From contig NZ_CP114285.2 of the NCBI RefSeq assembly GCF_027111255.2, positions 1,488,001 to 1,552,000 on the forward strand: DNA of 64,000 bases. The letters run 5' to 3'. Source of the DNA: Flavobacterium flavigenum (GTDB taxonomy: Bacteria; Bacteroidota; Bacteroidia; Flavobacteriales; Flavobacteriaceae). Below, in pieces: positions 56,455 through 64,000 of the stretch; position 1 is the first letter of the stretch, and each line of letters opens with the position of its first letter. The notes under the pieces are model-generated. The model searched no databases. It saw nothing but the letters and a program-made list of their open reading frames with translations, and had not been told where the DNA came from. The position numbers and the translations under genes were made by a program.

Positions 56455-58325
56455 TATTTATTAAATCTTTCAAGTTGATATTCGTATAATTCTGGATTTT
56501 TATATATTCTAGTATCTATATACATTTGAGATTCAACTTTGCCTAATCGCATCACATTATTTTCATGTTCAAATTTCCAACTGTTACCCCTGATAATTGA
56601 AGTGCTTTTAAATAAACTTGAAAGTCCCGAAGGACTATTCCTTGCACTTTCCATCATTTTAGCTCTATTTTCGTTTTCTAAGCTATAATACAAATCCATA
56701 AATGATTTTTCATTGTAATAAGGATTTAAGTCGTTAGTCTTGTACTTTAACTTTTTAATCTCTTCATACAATTTAAGTGATTGTTTTACAGGTTTCAAGA
56801 AAGATGCTTTTTTTCTTGATTTAGGGATTAAGTTTTCCAGCCATTCAATTAATATTTCGTTATAACATTCATAAACTAGGGTACTTAACTGCATTTGAAG
56901 TTTTTCAATTACTTTGGGAAATCTAGAATCTATTAAGTTAATTAATATCGGAATAAGTTTATCAAAAGAATGAGGGAAATTGCAAATCATTTCGATTGCT
57001 AAAATTTGGTCTTCTTCAGTTTCAAGTTTTAATAAATCAATTTGCATTGGATTCTCTCTACCACTCATTATTATTTCAATAGGTAATAATCCTGTTCTTT
57101 GTTTGGTAGATATCAATGACAATATAAATTCTTCTGTTTTTTCTCTTGAAGTTGACCAAAAATGTGATAATGGTTCTTCGAAAAGACTTATAGAGCTTCT
57201 ATGCCAACCATTATTATAAATAACTCCAATTAAGTGAAATAAGTATTTTGGCTCTTTAAAATTATAGAAAAAAGAACTTATAACATGTATGTTCTTTGTA
57301 CGGTTTAGGTAGCCATGCAAAAGTTCGTATTTTAAGTCTTCAAACTTTTCATAACCATATGTAATTGTATTGAAATAGCTGTTTATTTCATCATCATTGG
57401 GATTTTCAAAATACTCAAATAATTTACTAGAAAGTTTTTCAAAATCAATTGAAGTATTAAACGGAGAATTTATTAAATTTTCAATAATTCTAGTTTTGTG
57501 GTATAAATATTCTGTACTATTATCATTTATTAATATTCCAAATAATTCATTATAGATTATTTCTGAATTTATATCCAATAATGAAAAAGCCCATAACGCT
57601 TCTTTTGTGGAGTTTGTTAATCTCTCTTTAAGTTTTTCTAGATATTCAATTTTTCCTTTATTGATTATTTTACTAATTAAAACTATTAAATAATGAGGTA
57701 TTTCATTTTCAAATTTATTTAATAGAAACTGAATCAAACAAATTGAAAAGTCCTCTTTTTTATCGATAATCGAATTCAGATAATCATTTAAATAATGTCT
57801 ACTATTTACTTCACTATTTGACTCTAAAAATTCACTAATTTCCTCAATACTTATATCTTTTAAAACAAGAAAAATATAAAATATTTTTTGAAAGTTTCTT
57901 AGCTCATAAATTACATTAAATTTCTGTTCCAGTTCATTTTTATATGATATAATATCAATTCCCTTAATATCTAATTCTAATAAATAATTAACTCTAAACG
58001 CATCAAATATTTTAGTATAAGCATTTATTATATTACCATAATTATATTCTTTTTTTATAAGTTCTTCAAGTTCGTGAATAGTTTTAAAAGATTCTTCAAT
58101 GTTGTTAGTTAAGGAACTCTGTAGTTTATTAACAACCATTTCTTTAAAATAACCATATATTTCTGGCAAATATAAATTCACTTCAAAATTACCATCTGAG
58201 AGTTTTTTAATAATCCCTTTTTTTTCTAATTCAGAATACTTTTTTAGCTCAAGAGAATCAATTAAAGTTTCTCTAGTTTGAAAAATGTACACGAATAGAT
58301 TCTCTAACTGTTTTAGTTGTTTCAT
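56454..58325 (-). CDS. Large helical protein of unknown function
   Basis: This 623-aa protein is unrecognised. It is almost entirely predicted helix, with Leu/Ile-rich repeats of HEAT-like texture from about residue 60 to 530. An N-terminal segment (LKKYSELEKKGIIKKLSDGNFEVN) could be a small winged helix, and the C-terminus is short and charged. It lies 4 bp after nucleotidyltransferase A and one base overlaps the nuclease-like gene, so it is an integral operon member and probably a scaffold or sensor. Base composition is very AT-rich, like the nuclease-like gene. Confidence 0.6.
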   Translation of the reverse strand: MKQLKQLENLFVYIFQTRETLIDSLELKKYSELEKKGIIKKLSDGNFEVNLYLPEIYGYFKEMVVNKLQSSLTNNIEESFKTIHELEELIKKEYNYGNIINAYTKIFDAFRVNYLLELDIKGIDIISYKNELEQKFNVIYELRNFQKIFYIFLVLKDISIEEISEFLESNSEVNSRHYLNDYLNSIIDKKEDFSICLIQFLLNKFENEIPHYLIVLISKIINKGKIEYLEKLKERLTNSTKEALWAFSLLDINSEIIYNELFGILINDNSTEYLYHKTRIIENLINSPFNTSIDFEKLSSKLFEYFENPNDDEINSYFNTITYGYEKFEDLKYELLHGYLNRTKNIHVISSFFYNFKEPKYLFHLIGVIYNNGWHRSSISLFEEPLSHFWSTSREKTEEFILSLISTKQRTGLLPIEIIMSGRENPMQIDLLKLETEEDQILAIEMICNFPHSFDKLIPILINLIDSRFPKVIEKLQMQLSTLVYECYNEILIEWLENLIPKSRKKASFLKPVKQSLKLYEEIKKLKYKTNDLNPYYNEKSFMDLYYSLENENRAKMMESARNSPSGLSSLFKSTSIIRGNSWKFEHENNVMRLGKVESQMYIDTRIYKNPELYEYQLERFNK

Positions 58326-58329
58326 AATT

Positions 58330-59076
58330 CTATTTTATCATGTCCCTAAAAAACAAATCCAACTCCTCATTCAACTTCTTCCCGCTTCCCAACTTACTTG
58401 CATTTTCCTGATTAAATTGAACAGTTTCCAGTAAAAAATCAGTTATTAAAGTTTCTTTTGGGTGCAAGTAGGTTTCGTTTTGGCTGGCTTTTATTTGTTG
58501 TAATTCCAGTATTTTTTCCTGTATGTTTTTGGGTGAAATTGGCGAAATTTCGGCAAAAGCTACGGGCGGAAAAGTATTCTTTTCTATAATCCATTTTCCG
58601 GCCAATGCGGTGCGGAGGGCGTAGAAATAACTTTTTAGTTTTACTTCTTCCATTTCGCAGACTTCCATAAAGTTTTTTGTTGTTCCCAAATAATGGTGTA
58701 AAACCGCTATTGGCGAAAAACATTCTACGGCTAGCTCACGCATTTGTCTGGCAAAAACTTCATTCTCAAAATACACTACAGGCGAAAACAACCATTCTAA
58801 CAAAGGTGCGTTAGATTTTGCTGCTAATTTTACGGCTTTCCGTAAATCCCAGCCGGAACCGTCAAGATCGTCTTCGGTCATGAATTCGATTACATCGGGT
58901 TTTTCCCAAAGCGATAAATAATAATCGGGTTTGTGTTTGTATATAAAACGGATATCGTAGTCGCTGTCCGGAGAGGCAAATCCCCAGGCACGGCTTCCTG
59001 ATTCAACAGCAAAGAGTATTTCTACGTCTTTCTGTTTCTCGATTTCTTTTAATTTTTGGAGTATTTTTTGTTTCAT
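58330..59076 (-). CDS. Polymerase-beta-type nucleotidyltransferase A (COG3541-like)
   Basis: This 248-aa nucleotidyltransferase has LFAVESGSRAWGF (GSR 27-29) and PDSDYDIRFIY (D39, D41), the catalytic pair of the pol-beta fold, then LAAKSNAPLLEWLFSPVVYF. It is a shorter relative of nucleotidyltransferase B three genes on. Start ATG 59076; the longer frame begins with TTG. It heads the four-gene operon, with a -7 box just upstream. A role in RNA-end processing is inferred from the neighbouring RNA repair genes. Confidence 0.82.
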   Translation of the reverse strand: MKQKILQKLKEIEKQKDVEILFAVESGSRAWGFASPDSDYDIRFIYKHKPDYYLSLWEKPDVIEFMTEDDLDGSGWDLRKAVKLAAKSNAPLLEWLFSPVVYFENEVFARQMRELAVECFSPIAVLHHYLGTTKNFMEVCEMEEVKLKSYFYALRTALAGKWIIEKNTFPPVAFAEISPISPKNIQEKILELQQIKASQNETYLHPKETLITDFLLETVQFNQENASKLGSGKKLNEELDLFFRDMIK

Positions 59077-59085
59077 GGCTGGTTT

Positions 59086-59093
59086 CAAATGTA
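59086..59093 (-). promoter_or_regulatory. -7 box of the four-gene nucleotidyltransferase operon
   Basis: TACATTTG on the minus strand fits TAnnTTTG, 9 bp before the ATG at 59076, implying a very short or absent leader. No clear -33. Confidence 0.3.
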
Positions 59094-59190
59094 AGTAAAC
59101 AGAAATGTTTTAAACTAAGTAGTTACACCTGATTTAGAGGCTAACATCTTTTTTTCTACAAAGGCGTTACCTTTTTTGTTTAATCGTAAT

Positions 59191-59298
59191 TTTTGTCATT
59201 TCGAGGAACGAGAAATCACACGCGGGATTCTACAAAGATTGGATACATTCGTTGTGGAGCTTCTAGTGTGATTTCTCTCTTCGTTCGAAATGACAAAA
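59191..59298. repeat. Flavobacterial hairpin repeat, copy 1
   Basis: The ends are inverted repeats (TTTTGTCATTTCGA and TCGAAATGACAAAA), and inner arms such as GAGAAATCACAC pair with GTGTGATTTCTC, forming one long hairpin. A second copy in the same orientation is at 60343-60446, so the two flank tatD. It encodes no transposase and resembles a MITE or REP-type element. Confidence 0.85.
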
Positions 59299-59321
59299 CA
59301 ATAGCTTCTCATCCTTAAAAA

Positions 59322-60119
59322 CTAAATCCCAAAAAAGCTTTTAGCATTCCTCGTCGTTTCCTCTGCTACTTTATCCAAAGTAATTCCTTTAAACTGTGCA
59401 ATTGTTCCAGCAATATAGGGCAGAAAAGCAGGCTCGCATCTTCGTTCGTGGTATTTCTTCAAAAGACTGTTCGGAACATTTTTCGGAAGCATAAACGGTG
59501 CATCGGTTTCAATCATCATTTTGTCGAGCGGTACGTACTGAATGACTTCTTTTAAATGTGCGAAACGTTTGCTGTCTGAAATCGCTCCGGTAAAACCAAG
59601 ATAAAATCCGTTATCGAGATAAGTTTTGGCTTCTTGCAAAGTTCCCGTAAAACAATGTACCACGGCTTTGGGAAGTTTTGGCAGATACTCTTTTGTGATA
59701 TTCATAAAAGAATTAAAAGCCGCTCTCTCATGCAAAAACAAAGGTTTCTGAATTTCGATCGCCAGTTCTAAATGGGCTTTGTAACATTCTTCCTGCTTGT
59801 TTCGGGGCGAAAAATCACGGTCAAAATCGAGTCCGCACTCGCCTACTGAAACGACTTGTTTTTGTTCTAATAATTTTTTCAGCTTTGCAATACTTTGATT
59901 GTCAAAACTTTTCGCATCATGCGGGTGAATTCCTGCCGTAGCATACAACACGCCCGGATATTGTTTCGCAATCTTTGCTGATTCTTCGGAGTTGCGTACG
60001 CTTGTTCCTGTTAGAATCATTTTTGTTACGTCGGCATCTATGGCGTCTTGTACGATATCGTCTGTATCGTTTTGGAATTGTTTGTTGGTTAGGTTGATAC
60101 CTATGTCTATGTAATTCAT
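59322..60119 (-). CDS. tatD: TatD-family metal-dependent nuclease
   Basis: This 265-aa TIM-barrel hydrolase shows the TatD metal-site motifs: YIDIGINLTN, AGIHPHDAKSF, VSVGECGLDFDRDFSPRNKQEECY, FLHERAAF, VHCFTGTLQEAKTYL and IETDAPFMLP. It acts as a 3'-5' exonuclease or DNase in repair and DNA turnover, and some members also process RNA. It lies between two copies of the same hairpin repeat and between two RNA-related operons, all on the minus strand. No promoter box was found close to its ATG. Confidence 0.93.
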   Translation of the reverse strand: MNYIDIGINLTNKQFQNDTDDIVQDAIDADVTKMILTGTSVRNSEESAKIAKQYPGVLYATAGIHPHDAKSFDNQSIAKLKKLLEQKQVVSVGECGLDFDRDFSPRNKQEECYKAHLELAIEIQKPLFLHERAAFNSFMNITKEYLPKLPKAVVHCFTGTLQEAKTYLDNGFYLGFTGAISDSKRFAHLKEVIQYVPLDKMMIETDAPFMLPKNVPNSLLKKYHERRCEPAFLPYIAGTIAQFKGITLDKVAEETTRNAKSFFGI

Positions 60120-60538
60120 TTTTTTAAGGTTCTAAGGTTCTGGGAGACTAAGCTTGTAAGCTTCCTCTTTGGAACGTTTATTATTTTTTTGCCACTAAGG
60201 CACAAAGTTTTTTTTTTTTGTGTTGGTTATTATTTTATTAATCTGGCAGAGTCGCAAAGTTTTTTGCCACAGATTATAGGATTAAAAATGATTAAAATCT
60301 GTTTCAATCTGTTAAATCTGCGAGAGACAAATTTGCGTAAAGTTTGTCATTTCGAGGAACGAGAAATCACACGCGGGATTCTACAAAGATTGGACTCTCT
60401 TTGTGGAGCTACTAGTGTGATTTCTCCTCACGTCGAAATGACAAAAAATGAGGATAATCTTTGCGTAAGAGGCACTGCCGTGTGCATCTACATCGCCAAC
60501 TGACGGAAATCTGAAATCTGAACATTGAGTACTAATCT
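60120..60538. other. 419-bp repeat-rich gap between pnkp and tatD
   Basis: No gene is supported. The gap holds GTCGCAAAG-type dispersed words (about 60188-60340, echoing the hairpin at 2.2 kb), then the copy 2 hairpin repeat at 60343-60446, and a short AT-mixed tail. Small reading frames here fall within repeats and are discounted. Confidence 0.65.
60343..60446. repeat. Flavobacterial hairpin repeat, copy 2
   Basis: This is the same element and orientation as 59191-59298, with ends TTTGTCATTTCGA and TCGAAATGACAAA and the shared core GAACGAGAAATCACACGCGG. The middle differs slightly, so it is not a recent exact duplicate. Confidence 0.85.
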
Positions 60539-61438
60539 CTAGAAATCTCCATAATAAACCTGGAAGCAAGGTAGTTTCAGGTCATTTCGCCATGTATCAA
60601 CCACCTGATTTCTATCGTCCAACACAAATTCTACAAAGTATTTATCTTTTATAGACTCGTTATAAATTTCTGTTTTAATGATCGAATCTTTTCGGCTGTC
60701 TTTGGTTTTACGCATGATTAAATCGTCGTATTCAATTTCGTGCGTTTGAAGAAATCGCAATGTTGGTTCTTTGTATCGGTCTTCTCTTCCGGAAACCAAT
60801 AGTATTTCGTATCCAAGCTTCTTGTAGTTCCGTAACACATTGGCTACCGGATTGTTGATTTCGTCTTCATCACATTTGCTGGCATCAAACGGATTTCGTC
60901 CGTTCATTAAAGCCAGTGTTCCATCCAGGTCACAGATAATTGCTTTTGGCAAATCGGGGTTTTGATTACAGTATTCTAAGTTTTTATTCACTTTTTTAAT
61001 GGGTTTAAAATCAAAATTCTCTTTGGTTTTCTGCAATTGATAAAACATGTTTTCAATCACTTTTTTAGGCACTTTTCGGTCTCTTTTTTCATTTCGGCTA
61101 AAAAGTTCTTCTAGTGGTAAATCAAAAACTTTAAACTCAATATTTGCCATTTCCGAAAATTCAGCGATGGGCTGTTTGATGTAATCCAGCTTTACATTAC
61201 AAGTATCCAAAAGCACATTCCAGCCATTTGAAAGCAGGGTTTTAATCTGAACATTGATGATCTTCGAAATCATACTTTCGACCGAATTATCCATCACTTC
61301 CTGAAATTGCGAAAAACGGATTTCGTCACGACTTATTCGCATTGTTTTAGCCTCAGTACGCACTTTCCATTCGGCAAACGTACTTTTTCCAGATGCCGGG
61401 CAACCTACTAATATCGTTAATGTTGGTGTCTTTTTCAT
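60539..61438 (-). CDS. T4-type polynucleotide 5'-kinase / 3'-phosphatase
   Basis: This 299-aa bifunctional end-healing enzyme closely follows phage T4 Pnkp. The N-terminal kinase has the P-loop LVGCPASGKST (12-20), RISRDEIR (catalytic Asp 38) and DLPLEELFSRNEKRDRKVP with the phosphate-contacting Arg. The C-terminal HAD phosphatase has AIICDLDGTLALMNGR (D170, D172), VSGRED and a final VLDDRNQVVDTWR. It would remove 3' phosphates and phosphorylate 5'-OH ends so that the ligase can seal them. It is encoded 10 bp after the ligase gene. This is not a zeta-toxin-like kinase, because the HAD domain is complete. Confidence 0.93.
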   Translation of the reverse strand: MKKTPTLTILVGCPASGKSTFAEWKVRTEAKTMRISRDEIRFSQFQEVMDNSVESMISKIINVQIKTLLSNGWNVLLDTCNVKLDYIKQPIAEFSEMANIEFKVFDLPLEELFSRNEKRDRKVPKKVIENMFYQLQKTKENFDFKPIKKVNKNLEYCNQNPDLPKAIICDLDGTLALMNGRNPFDASKCDEDEINNPVANVLRNYKKLGYEILLVSGREDRYKEPTLRFLQTHEIEYDDLIMRKTKDSRKDSIIKTEIYNESIKDKYFVEFVLDDRNQVVDTWRNDLKLPCFQVYYGDF

Positions 61439-61448
61439 TTCGCAATTT

Positions 61449-62633
61449 TTATAATCTTGGATCTAATGTTTTTTCTATTTCTTCGTTATTGATTCTTTTC
61501 AAAAGCAATAAACGCATCAAATAATTTTCTTCTTCTAAATCTTTGTACGGAATCTGAAGCATTTTTTGGTTGATTTCCCAGCCGTTTATCGATTGTTCCA
61601 GTTTCTTTTTTATGTTTCTCTTGTCTAAATAATGGTCAAAATCCTGATGAAAATTAACTCCGTAAATCATCGTCAAATAATTATTGTTTCTGACTTTAAA
61701 ACAAGGAGGTACATTTTTAATGTAATTCTGAACTGGTTTAATCATAATGCCTTCTTCGTTGGCTTCTGTCAATTTTTCGAAGAAAGAATAGATTTCTGCA
61801 AGCTTTTCTTCTTTGTTCAAATCCGTAATTTCCAAATGCAAAAAAGAATCATCATTTACCAATCCGTAAGTCAAATTGCTGTTCGGAATCGATTCCTCAC
61901 CAGAAACTCCAACTACTTTTAAAATCGTAAAAGGTTTAAAGTGTATTTCGCCTTCGTTTCCAAAAGTTTCAATCTGATTTTTAAATACTTGTAAAGATTC
62001 TTGCTGCTTGCCTAAATCTGGAATTTTAACCGTACTCAAAGCTTCATACTGACGTACAATATGGGTTTTATGTTTACTGCTGAATTCTTTTCTGCTCAAC
62101 TTCTTTTTGTCTGAAAGATATTCTGTAAACAAAGTATCTTCTTTTACACTCGCTAATTTTTCAAGCAATCCTGACGTCTTCAAATAATCATTATGCGTTT
62201 GCAAAGCATCATAATAACCAGTAAACTCTTTGTCTATTAATCCCGCTCCCAAAACTTTCCATGGCAATAATTCTGAAGCGATTAAAATAGTTTCGAAATT
62301 GGGAAACGTTAAAAGCATTTTAGCATGCAGTTCTTCTAAACTATTTATTGCTTTTTCTACATCGATATGATCCATTTTGAAACCATTTCTCGAAACAAAA
62401 TAGGTTTCTTCAAGATTTCTTTTCAAATAAATCGTGCAGTACGAACCCATGTATTTCTTTTGAACTACAAATTCTGCCACACCATTTTTCATGTAATAAT
62501 TTATAGCTTCTTCGATACTTTCGATTTCGTTTTTGGCTTTACTTTTTGGAGCCGGAGATATGGTTGGTGAAAAATCATTGATCTTATTTTTGCAAAACCA
62601 TTCTATTCTGTTTCTTACTTTATAGTCTAACAT
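61449..62633 (-). CDS. ATP-dependent RNA ligase, Pnkp-ligase type
   Basis: This 394-aa nucleotidyltransferase-fold RNA ligase seals 3'-OH and 5'-phosphate ends. The nucleophile motif I is VVQKKYMGSYC (K60), matching the KxMGS form of bacterial Pnkp ligase domains rather than KxDG. Motif IV EEGIMIKP and motif V FKVRNNNYLTMIYG are clear. It is a separate gene, not fused with kinase and phosphatase as in classical bacterial Pnkp. It lies 3 bp after the hen1-like gene and 10 bp before the kinase/phosphatase gene. Confidence 0.88.
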   Translation of the reverse strand: MLDYKVRNRIEWFCKNKINDFSPTISPAPKSKAKNEIESIEEAINYYMKNGVAEFVVQKKYMGSYCTIYLKRNLEETYFVSRNGFKMDHIDVEKAINSLEELHAKMLLTFPNFETILIASELLPWKVLGAGLIDKEFTGYYDALQTHNDYLKTSGLLEKLASVKEDTLFTEYLSDKKKLSRKEFSSKHKTHIVRQYEALSTVKIPDLGKQQESLQVFKNQIETFGNEGEIHFKPFTILKVVGVSGEESIPNSNLTYGLVNDDSFLHLEITDLNKEEKLAEIYSFFEKLTEANEEGIMIKPVQNYIKNVPPCFKVRNNNYLTMIYGVNFHQDFDHYLDKRNIKKKLEQSINGWEINQKMLQIPYKDLEEENYLMRLLLLKRINNEEIEKTLDPRL

Positions 62634-62636
62634 TTT

Positions 62637-63914
62637 TTACTTTTTTTGAATGATTACGGCACTCGTTGGATAAACTCCTTTTACACAATCGCCTACTCCG
62701 TGAAATGTTTTTTGATTTGGAAAAATTTCATCAATCAAATTTCTGAACTCACTATTTGATAATTCAAAATCATGATCATCATGTCTAAATTCTTCTGTCA
62801 ATTCGTAATTTACATTAAAATCTTTGTCTGGCGTTGTGACAAATAATCTTGTGAAATTTGTATTATCACGGATCCAGATTAGTAACGCTTTTGCTTCTTC
62901 TAATGAATTGTGTTCTATTACTTCGCTTAAAATAATCTGTCCTTCAAAATCTTTAAGTTCTTCCAAACTTTCAATCCATTGCAAATTATCAGCTCTTTCT
63001 GTTGCCTGAATTTTTTCTGCAATGTGTTTGAAATCAACCTCATCATAAGCCAAATATTCCTGTTCAAATCCTCTCTTTTGCAATAATTTGTAATACTGCA
63101 ATTCACCGCATCCAAAATCCAAAACAGCTTCTTCAAAATTGATTTCTTTGCAGATAAATTCTTTTCTGGATTGATGTGTATCGGTAAAAACAAACTGAAC
63201 TTCGCTATTAAAATACGCTTCTAACTGCGGTTTAAATTTCTCAAACTGCACCGGCGAACGCATGATTCTTTTTATAAAAAGATAAAATACGAAGTACGGA
63301 ATGCCCGTAAGATTGGTAAACATTGTAATATGCTTCTGGATAAAATAATCATCTATAAAGGTGTAAACAGCATATCTGTTGGTAAAATGACTAAACAAAG
63401 CCACTAGCGAAAATTTCTGAATTGCTTCTCTTACCGTTGCACCTACTATCTTTAATTCGAAATTATTTCCGATTTTATGCTTCAAAGAAATACCATCGAT
63501 ATATTTTGACAAAAGATATTTTTCGTTTTTATACCAGTTTGAATCGATAAAAAAAGTGGGAACTTCGATCGTACATTTTTCAGTATCAACATCATTATAG
63601 CTTTTTTCTAACCAGGAAATTACCGTTTCGTTCAAAACTTCGTTCTCTTTATACAAATGATTAAAAAACTCCGTCATCATATTTAAGGCCAATAACGGAC
63701 TGCAGTAACTTTGAAAATCGATTTGATTTCCTTCTTCCGGCAGATAACTTTTTTTGCCGTCAAGGAAAATACAGTGATATTCGTTTTCAGAAATTACGTT
63801 TCCAATTACAATTCCGTTTTTTAATTCTTTCAAATATAATCCCTGATCCGTATTTGGATTTTTGTACAGAATATCTAAAAAGTATTTATTCTCTGATTTC
63901 AATTTTATAATCAT
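62637..63914 (-). CDS. hen1: Hen1-type RNA 3'-end 2'-O-methyltransferase
   Basis: This 425-aa protein has a C-terminal Hen1 methyltransferase domain: SAM-binding AVLDFGCGELQYYKLL, metal-binding ILSEVIEHNSLEE, and VTTPDKDFNVNYELTEEFRHDDHDFE with the His pair. Bacterial Hen1 methylates the 2'-OH at the repair junction so that the RNA resists a second cut. The N-terminal 260 residues are divergent from the usual Hen1 ligase-contacting domain but have matching length and pattern. It is the first gene of the three-gene repair operon and starts at ATG 63914. Confidence 0.87.
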   Translation of the reverse strand: MIIKLKSENKYFLDILYKNPNTDQGLYLKELKNGIVIGNVISENEYHCIFLDGKKSYLPEEGNQIDFQSYCSPLLALNMMTEFFNHLYKENEVLNETVISWLEKSYNDVDTEKCTIEVPTFFIDSNWYKNEKYLLSKYIDGISLKHKIGNNFELKIVGATVREAIQKFSLVALFSHFTNRYAVYTFIDDYFIQKHITMFTNLTGIPYFVFYLFIKRIMRSPVQFEKFKPQLEAYFNSEVQFVFTDTHQSRKEFICKEINFEEAVLDFGCGELQYYKLLQKRGFEQEYLAYDEVDFKHIAEKIQATERADNLQWIESLEELKDFEGQIILSEVIEHNSLEEAKALLIWIRDNTNFTRLFVTTPDKDFNVNYELTEEFRHDDHDFELSNSEFRNLIDEIFPNQKTFHGVGDCVKGVYPTSAVIIQKK

Positions 63915-63933
63915 GGCTTTTATTTTGCTTTGA

Positions 63934-63941
63934 CAAATATA
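63934..63941 (-). promoter_or_regulatory. -7 box of the RNA repair operon
   Basis: TATATTTG on the minus strand fits TAnnTTTG, 19 bp before the hen1 ATG. The nearest -33-type TTG is only 14 bp away, so the promoter may be weak or activator-dependent. Confidence 0.4.
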
Positions 63942-63948
63942 GTTTTGG

Positions 63949-63973
63949 AACTGCGCAATTATTTTGCGCAGTT
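63949..63973. promoter_or_regulatory. Inverted repeat upstream of the RNA repair operon
   Basis: AACTGCGCAA (63949-63958) and TTGCGCAGTT (63964-63973) form a perfect 10-bp inverted repeat around TTATT, lying over the expected -33 region of the hen1 promoter. It could be an operator. On the plus strand it is followed by Ts, so a terminator for plus-strand transcripts is the alternative. Confidence 0.45.
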
Positions 63974-64000
63974 TTGTTTTTTTTATGTTTACGTATATTT

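Noticed and set aside
60189..60569. Overlapping small reading frames on both strands in the pnkp-tatD gap
   Set aside because: They lie within dispersed hairpin repeats, have no promoter box or family match, and their sequence follows the repeat rather than a protein.
60539..61438. Zeta-toxin or simple AAA-type kinase
   Set aside because: A complete HAD phosphatase with DLDGT and the T4-Pnkp spacing follows the kinase.
47171..63914. Prophage or integrative element
   Set aside because: No integrase, transposase, structural phage gene, att-like repeats at the ends, or tRNA next to the block.

Overview
The window looks like a chromosomal segment of a Bacteroidota bacterium, most likely a Flavobacterium or a close relative. 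The reasons are the AT-rich composition, type IX secretion (T9SS) sorting domains on secreted enzymes, lipoproteins with a Ser-Cys or similar lipobox, promoters with the Bacteroidota -7 box (TAnnTTTG) in place of a sigma-70 -10 box, DUF3810 and PorT-like proteins, and roughly 100-bp hairpin repeats starting GTCATTTCGA that are familiar from flavobacterial genomes. I found no rRNA, tRNA, CRISPR array, integrase, transposase or phage gene.

Layout. 1-10 kb: a thioesterase, a beta-helix lipoprotein, two tandem secreted T9SS endonucleases and purL. 10-17 kb: an orphan response regulator, an unusual exported actin-fold ATPase-like protein paired with a roadblock-like protein, an MFS transporter, a GNAT enzyme, a lipoprotein and an alpha-oxoamine synthase (sphingolipid/sulfonolipid type). 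17.6-23.2 kb: a nitric-oxide locus on the minus strand, made of an Rrf2 regulator, azurin, quinol NO reductase, the Ric iron-sulfur repair protein and a polytopic membrane protein rich in His, with a palindromic operator over the promoter. 23.3-45.4 kb: mostly housekeeping genes (NYN RNase, FMN glutamate-synthase-like enzyme, RdgB, DEAD-box helicase, PepD, ECF sigma factor with a membrane partner, PlsC-like acyltransferase, Nudix, FabK/NMO-like enzyme, T9SS subtilisin, MnmA, fatty acyl-CoA ligase). 45.4-47.15 kb: a two-gene envelope cassette between two copies of the same terminator repeat.

47.2-63.9 kb is the most interesting part: every gene is on the minus strand over almost 17 kb, and many deal with RNA or nucleotides. 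In transcription order there is a three-gene RNA repair operon (Hen1-type 2'-O-methyltransferase, a Pnkp-type ATP-dependent RNA ligase, and a T4-type polynucleotide kinase/3'-phosphatase), then TatD nuclease between two copies of a flavobacterial repeat, then a four-gene near-continuous operon (polymerase-beta-type nucleotidyltransferase, a 623-aa helical protein, a PD-(D/E)XK nuclease-like protein, and a second nucleotidyltransferase). After that come a polyvalent-type kinase-like protein, a small protein and a 1688-aa DUF4132 protein. My reading is an RNA-damage response or anti-phage island in which a nuclease module is linked with end-healing, sealing, end-protecting and nucleotide-adding enzymes. 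The enzyme families of the repair operon are clear. The joint function of the four-gene operon is inference.

Another oddity is a GC-rich palindromic element inserted in frame inside the second nucleotidyltransferase gene. Many gene starts were shortened to an internal ATG that fits the family start, a signal peptide or promoter position better; each case is noted.
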